NCBI GenBank assembly: GCA_900321035.1
Contig: ONUH01000002.1
Span: 62,001-126,000 of the forward strand
Direction of reading: 5' to 3'
Length of the DNA: 64,000 nucleotides
Source: an uncultured Selenomonadales bacterium
Lineage (GTDB): Bacteria > Bacillota > Negativicutes > Selenomonadales > Selenomonadaceae
Under the pieces are notes generated by a model. The model was not told where the DNA came from and ran no database searches. It saw only the letters and a list, made by a program, of their open reading frames with translations. Below are positions 8,693-17,666 of this stretch, one piece after another (position 1 is the first letter of the stretch; every line of letters begins with the position of its first letter). A program made the position numbers and the translations under genes.

Positions 8693-10123
8693 GTGAACGA
8701 CATACGCGCGCTTTGCCGCGCCCATACGGACATTTCGGGACGGCAGGCGGAGCTTTTGAAAAATATCGGCGAAGGTCTTCCCTTCATCGCAGACCTTGCG
8801 CAGGCTCAAGCGAGCCTCTACGCTCCAACCCGGGACGGCAATCATCTGCTTGTCTTGGCGCAGACCCGCTCCCATACCATGGTGCAGCCCCTGCGGTTGG
8901 CCTCCGTCGGCTCCTTCGTGCCGAGGGAAACGGAGCCGCTGATCGTCCAGACCCTGACCGACGGACAGCCGCTGGTGGGCCTTCGCGGGGACCTCATCAA
9001 CGCCGACGCCCTCGAAATGCACACCTACGGCATCCACGACGGCAACGACGCCATCGCCGTCGTCAGCCTTGAAGTTCCCGCCGGACAGCTGCGGGATCGC
9101 GGCAGCCAATGCCTGGTGGAAACGGCGCGCATGATCTTGCAGAACTCCCGGAACGCGCTCGACCCGAACGCCTATCGGAGCATCTCGCCGCGGGACGGCA
9201 TCCTGATCGCCGACGCCTACGACCGGATCATTTATGCCAACGCCGCCGCTCAGCACATTTTCCGCGTGCTCGGCGTCGGCTCGCTCCTCGGCGTACGGCT
9301 CGACGCGCCGGAACTCATCCGCCATATCACGCGGGAAACGATTACGCCGGAGCGCCCGACGGAAAAGGAAATCGAGGCCGGCGGCCTCACGCTGCTCCGA
9401 CGCGACCTTCCGATTCTCGCGGGCGGAAAGCTTTTGCGCCGCGTAGTCGTGGTGGAGGACGTCACCGCCCTCCGGCAAAAGGAAAAAGAGCTGGCCCTGC
9501 AGGAAACCGTAATCCGGGAAATCCATCACCGGGTCAAGAACAATTTGCAGACCATCGCGAGCCTGCTCCGCTTGCAGGCCCGCCGTGCGCCGGAAACGGC
9601 GGTGAAAGACGCCTTGGGGGAAAGCGTGAACCGCATACAGGGCATCGCCGCGCTCCATCGGCTGCTCTCCCGCGAAGGCACCCGCCCCGTCTGTCTCCAC
9701 GCGCTGGCCGAAGAAATCCTCGACCTGCTCTCGGCCTCGGCCCTCGCGCCGGATTTTCGGCTGGAACGGCAGTTCACCGGCGACGACCTCCCGATTCCTC
9801 AAAGCCGCTGCACCAACCTTGCGCTGGTGCTCAACGAGCTTTTGCTGAACGCCATCGGGCACGCGTTCCCGGAACGCAGCGCCGGAAAGATCTGCCTTGA
9901 CGTCCGCACAGAGGAAGAGAATATCATCCTCACCCTCCGCGACGACGGCGTCGGCCTGCCGGAGGACTTCCGGCCGGAGACGTCGAAATCCCTCGGACTT
10001 CATATTGTACGGACGATCGTAGCGGACGATCTTGGCGGCCAAATCTCCTTTGAAAACGACAACGGCACGCGGACGACAATCACGCTGCCGCGAAACAATC
10101 TGATTGGGGAGGCGGAAGCATGA
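8693..10123 (+). CDS. Sensor histidine kinase (H_kinase_N / PAS-like / HisKA_2 / HATPase)
   Basis: 476 aa, no membrane segment, so a cytoplasmic sensor. The N-terminal 150 residues match the histidine kinase N-terminal domain found in EutW-like kinases; residues about 160-260 look PAS-like. The phosphoacceptor region EIHHRVKNNLQTIASLL (His278/279) is of HisKA_2 type, and the C-terminus has the ATPase boxes NELLLNAIGHAF, DDGVGLP and SLGLHIV. Starts with GTG after GGAG and shares an ATGA overlap with the ANTAR regulator, its obvious partner. The signal is unknown; a nitrogen or amino-acid cue is inferred from the likely targets. Confidence 0.87.
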   Translation: MNDIRALCRAHTDISGRQAELLKNIGEGLPFIADLAQAQASLYAPTRDGNHLLVLAQTRSHTMVQPLRLASVGSFVPRETEPLIVQTLTDGQPLVGLRGDLINADALEMHTYGIHDGNDAIAVVSLEVPAGQLRDRGSQCLVETARMILQNSRNALDPNAYRSISPRDGILIADAYDRIIYANAAAQHIFRVLGVGSLLGVRLDAPELIRHITRETITPERPTEKEIEAGGLTLLRRDLPILAGGKLLRRVVVVEDVTALRQKEKELALQETVIREIHHRVKNNLQTIASLLRLQARRAPETAVKDALGESVNRIQGIAALHRLLSREGTRPVCLHALAEEILDLLSASALAPDFRLERQFTGDDLPIPQSRCTNLALVLNELLLNAIGHAFPERSAGKICLDVRTEEENIILTLRDDGVGLPEDFRPETSKSLGLHIVRTIVADDLGGQISFENDNGTRTTITLPRNNLIGEAEA

Positions 10124-10704
10124 AGCCTTTGAAAATCGTGATTGCCGACGACGAATCGGTCATCCGCATGGATTTGAAGGAAATCTTGCAGGAGGCGGGC
10201 CACGAGGTCGTCGGCGAGACGGCGAACGGCCGCCGCGCTGTGGCCATCGTGCGGGAAACAAGCCCCGACCTCGTCATCATGGATATCAAGATGCCGGACA
10301 TGGACGGCGTCGAGGCGGCGCGATTGATCGCGGCGGACCACTTGGCGCCGGTGCTGCTCTTGACGGCTTTCGACGACGCTGAGCTGATTGAGCGGGCGAA
10401 AGACGCCGGGGTACTCGCCTACCTCGTCAAGCCCGTCGAGGAAAAGAATCTCTTCCCGGCGATGGAGATCGCCCTTTCCCGTTGGCAGGAAATGCAGTCG
10501 CTGGAGGAAGAGCTTTTCGCCATGCGGGATTCGTTGGAAACGCGAAAACTCCTGGACCGCGCGAAAGGAATCCTGATGCAGGCGCATAATATCAGCGAGG
10601 CCGAAGCGTACCGGCGCATGCAGCGCTACAGCATGGAAAAACGGCTCTCGCTCAAAGAAGTGGCCTCCGCCGTAGTAAAAGCAGGAAGCAAAAGAAAGAA
10701 ATAG
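10120..10704 (+). CDS. Response regulator with ANTAR RNA-binding output domain
   Basis: 194 aa. Receiver domain with D10/D11, phosphoacceptor D55 (VIMDIKMP), T82 and K104 all present; a coiled linker; then an ANTAR three-helix domain at about 133-190 (RAKGILMQAHNISEAEAYRRMQRYSMEKRLSLKEVA). ANTAR regulators (EutV, NasR, AmiR) bind hairpins with A1/G4 hexaloops and prevent intrinsic termination. Three such leaders occur in this window (about 3180, 15986 and 17768). Coupled to the kinase by ATGA; a terminator follows. Confidence 0.93.
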   Translation: MKPLKIVIADDESVIRMDLKEILQEAGHEVVGETANGRRAVAIVRETSPDLVIMDIKMPDMDGVEAARLIAADHLAPVLLLTAFDDAELIERAKDAGVLAYLVKPVEEKNLFPAMEIALSRWQEMQSLEEELFAMRDSLETRKLLDRAKGILMQAHNISEAEAYRRMQRYSMEKRLSLKEVASAVVKAGSKRKK

Positions 10705-10706
10705 GC

Positions 10707-10755
10707 AAGAATCGCCCCGTCGAAAGGAAACTTCGGCGAGGCGATTCTTTGTTTT
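10707..10755 (+). terminator. Intrinsic terminator after the ANTAR regulator
   Basis: Stem AAGAATCGCC (10707-10716) with GGCGATTCTT (10740-10749), followed by TGTTTTC. Confidence 0.8.
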
Positions 10756-10819
10756 CTCTTTAGCGAAAGGGTTTTATATTGGCTTATACGACTGTTTTAC
10801 TTATACGTCGTAATATTGT

Positions 10820-11197
10820 TTTGGCGGGGCTTCGCCCCTCCAAACCTCCCCACAAAGGGGACTACGTCCCCTTCTGAATCCCCTGAAAGGCCCTGCGGAG
10901 CCGAAGATGCCGCGGTAAAAGCTCAGAACAACTTATCAGGATGTTTATCCCGCGATAAAGTCCTTGACAACTTATACGTTAGCCATGTTTGTAAATTTGA
11001 ATTGCATTGAAGCATAAATCAACTTAACCCCGTAAAATGGGCTAAAGTTCAAGTCGCCGTAAAATACAACGCGGGATAAATAAGCCTCCACTTCATGAGG
11101 ATGCTTGACCGCGGAATCCTGGCCCCGCAGGGCCCTAAGGGAGGATGCAAAGGGAGGAACGCCCTTTGCAGGGTCGCAGGGGTAGCGCCCCTGCAAG
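10820..11197. repeat. Large interrupted palindrome made of two inverted REP-like units
   Basis: The gap between the ANTAR regulator and the amylase gene holds no convincing gene. It contains two inverted, diverged copies of one unit. Each has a GGGGC...GCCCC hairpin, an AAGGG/CCCTT hairpin, then GGCCCTGCGG(A/G)GCC (10889-10902 and inverted 11118-11134), CCGCGGT, and TTTATCCCGCG (10944-10954; inverted 11070-11080). Weakly similar short frames on opposite strands come from this symmetry and are not genes. Confidence 0.65.
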
Positions 11198-11341
11198 AAA
11201 TCTCACGACGATAAAAGAAGTAAAGTTGCCGCCAAAACCTTTTATGATACATTTTTGAAGAAAGAAAAATATGCGCGCCCTGTTGCAGGAAAAACGACAA
11301 GTAATATAAAATGGTACTGGCAAAAACAACAAGGTCGGTGA

Positions 11342-13117
11342 ATGACAATGAAGCGATTTCTACGGAAATTTGCCAAAAGCGGGATTGCCGCATTGGCCTG
11401 CGCCGGCATGCTCCTGTCGGCTTCGGCCGTCTCTGCGGAAGGGCGCATAAAATGGTGGCAAACGACCGCCGTCTATCAGATCTATCCGAAAAGCTTTTCC
11501 GATACCACGGGCAACGGTGTCGGGGATATTCCCGGCATAATCCGTCATTTGGACCACATCAGGAGCCTCGGCGCGGGAGCGATCTGGCTCACGCCCGTCT
11601 ATTCGTCCCCGATGGTGGACAACGGCTACGACATTTCAGATTACACGGATATCGACCCCGCTTACGGAACGATGGAAGATTTCGACCGGCTTGTGGAGGA
11701 AGCGCAAAAGAGGAACATCCGCATCGTCATGGATCTCGTGTTCAACCACAGTTCCGACAATAACTTATGGTTCCAGGAGTCAAAACAAAACCGCACGAAC
11801 CCGAAAGCAGACTGGTACATCTGGCGGGACGCGAAGCCGGACGGCAGCGCCCCCACTAACTGGCGCAGCATTTTCGGCGGCAGCGCGTGGACGTGGTGCG
11901 CGGAGCGCGGCCAGTACTACCTGCACACCTTCGCGCCCCAGCAGCCCGACCTGAACTGGGAAAATCCGGAAGTGCGGCGGGCGCTCTACGACGCGGCGCT
12001 CTTTTGGCTGGACAAGGGCGTCGGCGGCTTTCGCATCGACGCCATCCCCTACATTAAAAAGCCGGCTTTCCGGGACGGCCCGCCGGACGGCGCCGACGGC
12101 CTGGTAAGCATTCATGCCATGACGGCCAACACGCCGGGTATCCTCGATTTCCTCCATGAATTCAAGAACGAGGTCTTCGCAGGGCGGGACATCTTCACCG
12201 TCGGCGAGGCCAACGGCGTACAGCCAAAGGACCTCCCCCGTTGGGTGGGTGAAAACGGCGTTTTCGACATGGTATTTGAGTTCAGCCACATGAACCTCGC
12301 CCTGAAAAACGGCGAAACCTGGTGCCATCCCACGCCATGGAAGCTGACGGAGCTGAAAGCCGCCCTGAACGCCACGCAGGAAGCCACAAAAGAAAACGGC
12401 TGGTGCCCGGTCTTCTTCGAGAACCACGACCAGCCCCGGTGCGTCAATCATTTCTTCCCGGAGGGCGCGGACAGGGAAAAGGCCGCGAAAGCCATGGCGA
12501 CCGTCCTGCTCACGCTGCGGGGCACGCCTTTCATCTACGAGGGGCAGGAACTGGGCTTCTCCAACGTGGCGTGGCCCTCCATCATGGACTACGACGATAT
12601 TTCCTCCCGCGGGCAGTATGAGATTGCTTTGAAAGACGGCTTCTCCCCCACAGAAGCGATGAAATTCGTGCATTTCTTCAGCCGCGACAACGCCCGCACT
12701 CCCATGCAGTGGGACGACAGCCCCAACGCGGGCTTTACCACGGGAAAGCCCTGGCTGCCGGTGCATGACGACTATGCCCTGCAAAACGCCGAAGCGGAAG
12801 CGCGGGACGATCACTCCGTTTTCGCATGGTACCGGCGACTCGTCGAATTCCGGCGCAGCCATCCGGCTTTGCGGGCAGGCGGCTACGAGGAGCTTCTGCC
12901 CGAGAACGAGCAGATATTTGCATTTCTCCGCACGGTGGGCAGCCACCAGATTCTCACCCTCGTGAACTTCTCCCTGGAGGAAGCGTCCATCCCCGAAGAG
13001 ATCATCGCCGGAAGAAAGCTCGTCATGGACAGCGAAGAGAACGGGCAGAAAACAGTCCTCCAACCGTTGGAGGCGCGTATTTACGAAATTGCCAAGCAAG
13101 AAGGAAGCAACCGATGA
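11342..13117 (+). CDS. Exported GH13 alpha-glucosidase / oligo-1,6-glucosidase-like
   Basis: 591 aa. A signal peptide (KRFLRKF basic start, hydrophobic core, ASAVSA cleavage near residue 32) precedes a complete GH13 barrel: AVYQIYPKSFSDT, the VFNHSS region, nucleophile D233 (GFRIDAI), acid E289 (TVGEAN) and D363 (ENHDQPR). This layout is that of alpha-glucosidases acting on short alpha-glucosides, which are usually cytoplasmic, so export to the periplasm is noteworthy. The next gene overlaps by ATGA although it is functionally unrelated. A second ATG at 11348 is an alternative start. Confidence 0.88.
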   Translation: MTMKRFLRKFAKSGIAALACAGMLLSASAVSAEGRIKWWQTTAVYQIYPKSFSDTTGNGVGDIPGIIRHLDHIRSLGAGAIWLTPVYSSPMVDNGYDISDYTDIDPAYGTMEDFDRLVEEAQKRNIRIVMDLVFNHSSDNNLWFQESKQNRTNPKADWYIWRDAKPDGSAPTNWRSIFGGSAWTWCAERGQYYLHTFAPQQPDLNWENPEVRRALYDAALFWLDKGVGGFRIDAIPYIKKPAFRDGPPDGADGLVSIHAMTANTPGILDFLHEFKNEVFAGRDIFTVGEANGVQPKDLPRWVGENGVFDMVFEFSHMNLALKNGETWCHPTPWKLTELKAALNATQEATKENGWCPVFFENHDQPRCVNHFFPEGADREKAAKAMATVLLTLRGTPFIYEGQELGFSNVAWPSIMDYDDISSRGQYEIALKDGFSPTEAMKFVHFFSRDNARTPMQWDDSPNAGFTTGKPWLPVHDDYALQNAEAEARDDHSVFAWYRRLVEFRRSHPALRAGGYEELLPENEQIFAFLRTVGSHQILTLVNFSLEEASIPEEIIAGRKLVMDSEENGQKTVLQPLEARIYEIAKQEGSNR

Positions 13118-14430
13118 ACATTGAACAAATCCTTGCAAAAGCCCCCATCGTGGCACAGATTCGCGAAGCTCAGGAGGTCGCCTGGGTAAATCCCGGCGTA
13201 TGCCCCTTTGACGAAATCAAAGAAGCCCTGCCCTTGACGGCGGCGGATATCGACGATGCGGAGGCGCGGCTGGCCCGGTTCGCGCCCTTCATCGCCGGGA
13301 AATTTTCGGAAACCACGCCGCTGCACGGGATAATCGAATCCCCTTTGTCCGACGCCGGCAAGATGAAGGACTTCCTGAACGAGTCTTACGGCGCCAACCT
13401 CACGGGGCGTCTGCTGCTGAAGCAGGACAGCCATTTGGCCGTCTCCGGCTCCGTCAAGGCGCGGGGCGGCATCTACGAAGTGCTGAAGCACACGGAGGAC
13501 TTGGCCTTGAAGAACGGCCTGCTGCAAGACGACTATACCGTTCTCGATTCCGAGGCGGCCCGGGCCTTTTTCGGAAAATATGCGATCCACGTCGGTTCCA
13601 CCGGCAACCTGGGCCTCAGCATCGGCATCATGGGCGCCGCCCTCGGCTACCGAACGACCGTACATATGTCGGCGGACGCGAAAGCGTGGAAGAAAAATCT
13701 CCTGCGGGAAAAGGGCGTCACGGTGGTGGAATACGCTTCCGACTACAGCCTCGCGGTGCAGGAGGGCAGGAAACTGGCGGCGGAAGACCCGTTCAGCTAT
13801 TTCGTGGACGACGAGAACTCCACGGCGCTCTTCTTAGGCTATGCCGTGGCGGCGCGGCGCCTCAAGAAGCAGCTTGTTGAACAGGAAATCGCCGTGGACG
13901 CCGCCCATCCCCTGTTCGTATATCTCCCCTGCGGCGTGGGCGGCGCGCCTGGCGGCCTCGCCTTCGGCCTGAAGCACGAGTTCGGCGACCACGTCTTCTG
14001 CTTCTTCGTAGAGCCGACGCAGGCGCCCTGCATGCTCCTCGGCATGGCGACGGGGCTTCACAACGAGATCTGCGTCCAGGACGTGGGACTGACGGGAAGG
14101 ACGACGGCGGACGGTCTCGCCGTGGGGCGCCCTTCCAAATTCGTAGGAAAAACGGTGGAGAAATTCGTCTCCGGCATTTTTACCGTGAGCGACGAAAACC
14201 TCCACGCCTATCTGCGGGGACTGCTGAAAACCGAGGGCGTCTTCATCGAGCCGTCGGCCTGTGCCGCCTTCCAGGGCGCCGTGAAGCTGCGCGAGACGGG
14301 ACGCTTCCTTGCGGAAAACGGACTGACAGAGGAACGGCTCCGCACGGCCTGTCACATCGCCTGGGCTACCGGCGGCAGCATGGTGCCGAAAGACGAGCAG
14401 GAAGCCGCGATAAAGGCGTTCCTCTCCTAA
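13114..14430 (+). CDS. dsdA: D-serine ammonia-lyase
   Basis: 438 aa PLP enzyme converting D-serine to pyruvate and ammonia. PLP lysine K115 is in SGSVKARGG; a phosphate-binding glycine-rich loop (CGVGGAPGG) and the GLAVGRPS and EPSACAAF segments match DsdA. Start 13114 overlaps the stop of the glucosidase gene (ATGA), so translation is probably coupled. No dsdC or dsdX neighbour is visible. It adds to the ammonia-releasing genes clustered here. Confidence 0.92.
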   Translation: MNIEQILAKAPIVAQIREAQEVAWVNPGVCPFDEIKEALPLTAADIDDAEARLARFAPFIAGKFSETTPLHGIIESPLSDAGKMKDFLNESYGANLTGRLLLKQDSHLAVSGSVKARGGIYEVLKHTEDLALKNGLLQDDYTVLDSEAARAFFGKYAIHVGSTGNLGLSIGIMGAALGYRTTVHMSADAKAWKKNLLREKGVTVVEYASDYSLAVQEGRKLAAEDPFSYFVDDENSTALFLGYAVAARRLKKQLVEQEIAVDAAHPLFVYLPCGVGGAPGGLAFGLKHEFGDHVFCFFVEPTQAPCMLLGMATGLHNEICVQDVGLTGRTTADGLAVGRPSKFVGKTVEKFVSGIFTVSDENLHAYLRGLLKTEGVFIEPSACAAFQGAVKLRETGRFLAENGLTEERLRTACHIAWATGGSMVPKDEQEAAIKAFLS

Positions 14431-14487
14431 TTAGCGGCCATTCCCCTATGAAAGACAACGCGATACGCATCGTCAAAGACGCACATA

Positions 14488-14524
14488 AAAACGGCTCGCC
14501 GGAATCCTCCGGCGAGCCGTTTCC
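14488..14524. terminator. Bidirectional terminator between dsdA and the 14525 gene
   Basis: Stem ACGGCTCGCCGGA / TCCGGCGAGCCGT with a 4-base loop, AAAA on the left and TTTCC on the right. It serves the two converging genes. Confidence 0.75.
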
Positions 14525-15019
14525 TTATTTGTTCGGCTGTAATAAGTCCACCCCGCAGCAGGGCAAAAATACGACTTCGTTCCATCTCTCTATATCGGCA
14601 AGCGCCGCCTTTTTCACGAAGCCGTTGGGAAACGTCAACTCCCCGGGCAGCGCGTCCCGATGCTTTTCCACGGCTTCCCGCGCGGACAGCAGCAGCTCGT
14701 GCAGCGGCACATGCAGAGGGAGCCGCCCGCCCTGCTTTGCCAGGGAAAGCCTTGTCAGATACAGGACCGCTAAATAGACGTCCGCCGCCGTCCCCGAAAG
14801 CAGAGCCGACATCCCTTCCGACAGCGCATTTTCGACGCCGTCCGTCTCCTTCGCGGCGTCATAAATCTCCTGAAGCGCCTTCCAGGTATCCGTCGGGGCG
14901 TCTTCCCCCGCGAAGTCGGACTGCGGAAACTTGCGGTAGCTTCCGTCGCCGCGCAGGAACGACTCGACTTCGCCGCGCGCCATCGCTTCCCGGAAGCCCC
15001 CTTTTTTCCCGTCCGCCAT
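14525..15019 (-). CDS. Conserved-looking hypothetical protein, 164 aa
   Basis: Soluble, acidic protein without signal peptide or recognised domain. Two cysteines near the end (PCCGVD). The start codon directly abuts the stop of the upstream secreted protein (no spacing), so the two are co-expressed. A small soluble partner immediately downstream of an exported protein is the arrangement of effector/immunity pairs, but nothing in the sequence proves that role. Confidence 0.6.
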   Translation of the reverse strand: MADGKKGGFREAMARGEVESFLRGDGSYRKFPQSDFAGEDAPTDTWKALQEIYDAAKETDGVENALSEGMSALLSGTAADVYLAVLYLTRLSLAKQGGRLPLHVPLHELLLSAREAVEKHRDALPGELTFPNGFVKKAALADIERWNEVVFLPCCGVDLLQPNK

Positions 15020-15721
15020 TTATTCTTCCTGCAGCCGCGTCACTATGATGCGCGCCTTCGGAATAAGGTCGGAGACGGCTTCGGGAACGCCGCCCGACGT
15101 GTAGCCGCCGGGCACCCACCAGGAATTCGCCCCGGCTTCATTCCCCGACGGAATCCGGATATGGAGATCCGCCACGTCGATGACGTCGATGCGCACAAGC
15201 CCGCCGTGTCCCTGGAAATAGCCCGGCTCAAACCCGAGCGCCTGCTCATAGACGGAAATCTTCCCCTTGCCCGCCTTGGCGATTTCATCGCAAACGGATT
15301 TCGGCATGACAAAGCAGGAATTGTCCTCCCTGCCGATGGACTTTCGCGCCAGCACATACATGACGTAGTTGTCCAGCCCCATCACGAAGGAAACCCCGTC
15401 ACAAAATTGGCTTAAATGGCGCTTCATGTATTTCTTATCGAGATACGTTGCCGGATCGGGGCGTTCCCCTTTGGGAATCGCCAAAATTGCTTGGATCTGA
15501 TCCGCCGTCAGAGGCGCCTTGCCCATCCATTTCCATTCGCAGGAAAGCGCTTTCCCGTCGCCGGCAGCGTTCTCCGCCGAGGCTTTTTCCGCAAAAGCGG
15601 GATTGCCCGCGCTCAAAAGCAGCACTACTGTAAACAGGAACCACACTCCTGCCGCGCTTAACCATTGTTTCAGCCGATTTGCCTTTCCCGGAAGCTCACT
15701 CATTTTTGCCGTCTTTGCCAC
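15020..15721 (-). CDS. Secreted hypothetical protein, 233 aa
   Basis: Starts with GTG (15721) after AAGGAGGG. Residues about 15-45 are a signal peptide (long basic start, VWFLFTVVLLLSA core, AFA cleavage). The mature part holds several cysteines and a Gly/Pro-rich C-terminal stretch (WWVPGGYTSGGVPEAV). No known domain recognised. Its promoter is at 15785-15756. Followed without a gap by the 164 aa gene. Confidence 0.65.
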   Translation of the reverse strand: MAKTAKMSELPGKANRLKQWLSAAGVWFLFTVVLLLSAGNPAFAEKASAENAAGDGKALSCEWKWMGKAPLTADQIQAILAIPKGERPDPATYLDKKYMKRHLSQFCDGVSFVMGLDNYVMYVLARKSIGREDNSCFVMPKSVCDEIAKAGKGKISVYEQALGFEPGYFQGHGGLVRIDVIDVADLHIRIPSGNEAGANSWWVPGGYTSGGVPEAVSDLIPKARIIVTRLQEE

Positions 15722-15755
15722 ACTAAGCCCTCCTTTGGATTTGTATGCTTCAAAT

Positions 15756-15785
15756 ATTGTCCCACAGCGGAAGACGGATTGTCAA
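15756..15785 (-). promoter_or_regulatory. Promoter of the secreted protein gene at 15721
   Basis: TTGACA (15785-15780), 18 bp spacer, GACAAT (15761-15756) on the minus strand, about 20 bp from the ribosome site. Confidence 0.6.
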
Positions 15786-15939
15786 GGAACAGCTTTCGGC
15801 AGAGAATTTTCATCGTATCGCAAACATGGTAAACTAAAAGCGAATTTGACAAAAGACGCGGAAAACCGCGAAGTCATTTTCAAGGGGCTGGAACAGTCGT
15901 ATTTTTATGAGGCATGAAGATAATACAATAAGTCATGCA

Positions 15940-15968
15940 TGGACAACCCATCAGCCATGTGCTATACT
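15940..15968 (+). promoter_or_regulatory. Promoter of sdaAB-sdaAA
   Basis: TGGACA (15940-15945), 17 bp, TATACT (15963-15968), the same elements as the glutamate synthase promoter. Between this and the divergent promoter at 15756-15785 I see only A/T-rich DNA. Confidence 0.7.
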
Positions 15969-15983
15969 TTCGATATTCAAATA

Positions 15984-16042
15984 ACGGCAACGAAGCCTTG
16001 ACGCATCGCAACCATTCCGGTTCGGCGCGTCAAGGCTTTTTT
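15984..16042 (+). promoter_or_regulatory. ANTAR-type attenuator upstream of sdaAB
   Basis: Hairpin GGC-[AACGAA]-GCC (15986-15997) with A1 and G4 in the hexaloop. Its 3' arm overlaps the 5' arm AGCCTTGACGC (15994-16004) of a terminator whose other arm, GCGTCAAGGCT (16027-16037), runs into six Ts. The core AACGGCAAYGRAGCCTTG is shared with the glutamate synthase leader, so both are likely read by one factor. Confidence 0.6.
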
Positions 16043-16067
16043 GTATAGCGATAAAGGAGCGTTGACT

Positions 16068-16730
16068 ATGGAACTTTTCGACATCATCGGGCCCGTCATG
16101 GTCGGGCCGTCCAGTTCCCATACGGCGGGCGCCGTCCGCATCGGATATGTGGCGAGGCGCCTTTTGGATGAGAAGCCCAAAGAAGCCAAGATACTTTTGT
16201 ACGGCTCTTTCCTATCCACCGGCCAGGGCCACGGGACGGACAAGGCGCTGGTCGCGGGTCTATTGGGCATGAAGCCGGACGATTACAAGATTGCCGACAG
16301 TCTGGAAATCGCAAAGCGGGAAAACATCCATATTGAATTTGGGGAAGCGAAGCTGCCGGACGCCCATCCCAATACGACGGAGCTGATATTGACCGGAGAG
16401 AGCGGCGCGGTTCTTGACGTCGTAGGGGAATCCGTGGGCGGCGGAAAAATCAATATCGCCAAAATCGACGGCATCGATACGAATTTTTCCGGCGAATGCC
16501 CGACGCTGATCGTGCATAATCTCGACCAGCCGGGGCATGTCTCCGAAGTGACCTCCATGCTGGCGCACAAGTCGGTAAACATCGCTTCCATGCAGCTTTA
16601 CCGTTCCCATCGGGGCGGACGGGCCGTCATGGTCGTCGAATGCGATCAGGAAATTCCGCGGGACGGGATCGACTGGCTTTCCCACGTCGAGGGCGTAATC
16701 AAGGTGACGTATTTCGAGGGGGCGTTTTGA
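16068..16730 (+). CDS. sdaAB: L-serine ammonia-lyase, FeS-dependent, beta subunit
   Basis: 220 aa. N-terminal serine dehydratase beta domain (MVGPSSSHTAGAVRIG, GSFLSTGQGHGTDKA) and a C-terminal ACT domain (LIVHNLDQPGHVSEVTSMLA) that probably senses serine. With the alpha subunit it converts L-serine to pyruvate and ammonia. Start 16068 follows AAAGGAGC. The alpha subunit starts 3 bp after its stop. Controlled by the attenuator at about 15986-16042. Confidence 0.95.
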   Translation: MELFDIIGPVMVGPSSSHTAGAVRIGYVARRLLDEKPKEAKILLYGSFLSTGQGHGTDKALVAGLLGMKPDDYKIADSLEIAKRENIHIEFGEAKLPDAHPNTTELILTGESGAVLDVVGESVGGGKINIAKIDGIDTNFSGECPTLIVHNLDQPGHVSEVTSMLAHKSVNIASMQLYRSHRGGRAVMVVECDQEIPRDGIDWLSHVEGVIKVTYFEGAF

Positions 16731-16733
16731 CAG

Positions 16734-17603
16734 ATGTATAGTTCTATCGCCGATATCCTGGAGCAATCCGAGAAAAACAAAAAAGAATTTTGGGAAGTCG
16801 TCATGGAAGCGGACATGGAAAGCAGGGATGTGAGCCGGGAGGCGTCGAGGCAGAAAATGAAGCGAATGCTCGATGTGATGAAAGACGCCGACCGGTCATA
16901 CGAAGGAAACAGGAAATCCGCCAGCGGCCTGAGCGGCGGCGACGGAAAACTGTTGGAAGACTATAACCAAACGGGGAAAAATCTGTGCGGTCCGTTTCTG
17001 GGAAAAGCCATGGAACGAGCTGTTAAGATGGGCGAATCCAACGCCTGCATGAAACGAATCGTGGCGGCTCCGACGGCGGGCTCCTGCGGCGTGATCCCCG
17101 CAGTGCTTCTGAGCTATGAGGAATACCGCAAGCCTTCGGAAGACGACCTTATCAACGCTCTATACGTCGCAGCGGGCATCGGAAAAGTCATCGGGGAAAA
17201 TGCAAGCATTTCCGGCGCGTTTGGCGGCTGCCAGGCGGAAATCGGAACGGCTTCGGCCATGGCGGCTGGGGCGCTCGCCTATTTGCAGGGAGGGAATAAC
17301 GCGGCGATTGCCAACGCGGCGGCGCTGGCGCTGAAAAACATGCTGGGGCTGGCTTGCGATCCGGTGGGCGGGCTGGTGGAAGTGCCCTGCGTAAAGCGGA
17401 ACTCCCACGGCGCGGTGAATGCGGCGGCGTCCGCACAACTTGCGCTGGCCGGCATCAAAAGCGCGATCTCGCCGGACGACGTCATCGACAGCATGCGCCG
17501 CATCGGCAGCGAGATGCCCGCGTCGCTGAAGGAAACAGGCACCGGCGGACTCGCGACGTCTGAGTCCGCAAAACAGCTCTGCGATTGCATCCATCGGAAC
17601 TGA
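16734..17603 (+). CDS. sdaAA: L-serine ammonia-lyase, FeS-dependent, alpha subunit
   Basis: 289 aa catalytic subunit holding an oxygen-sensitive 4Fe-4S cluster that acts as Lewis acid. Landmarks are APTAGSCGVIPAV, SGAFGGCQAEIG and CDPVGGLVEVPCVKRN, supplying the three cluster cysteines. Typical length for two-subunit enzymes of anaerobic Firmicutes. Coupled to sdaAB. Confidence 0.95.
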   Translation: MYSSIADILEQSEKNKKEFWEVVMEADMESRDVSREASRQKMKRMLDVMKDADRSYEGNRKSASGLSGGDGKLLEDYNQTGKNLCGPFLGKAMERAVKMGESNACMKRIVAAPTAGSCGVIPAVLLSYEEYRKPSEDDLINALYVAAGIGKVIGENASISGAFGGCQAEIGTASAMAAGALAYLQGGNNAAIANAAALALKNMLGLACDPVGGLVEVPCVKRNSHGAVNAAASAQLALAGIKSAISPDDVIDSMRRIGSEMPASLKETGTGGLATSESAKQLCDCIHRN

Positions 17604-17666
17604 GCGTAAGCCGCCGAAACGCGAATCCGGCCGGCCGATTTCGCTTGCGAATATAGTATGATAATC

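Noticed and set aside
6382-8787. An 801-codon frame on the minus strand
   Set aside because: Shadow of the fused glutamate synthase gene, whose FAD, NADPH and FeS motifs prove the plus strand is coding.
10816-11196. Two small frames on opposite strands with similar peptides
   Set aside because: Their similarity results from the inverted repeat units, not from protein conservation.
12826-13113. N-terminal extension of D-serine ammonia-lyase
   Set aside because: Overlaps the 3' part of the glucosidase gene in another frame; start at 13114 gives the family's normal N-terminus.
11780-13156. A 458-codon minus-strand frame
   Set aside because: Antisense of the GH13 gene; no ribosome site or motif.
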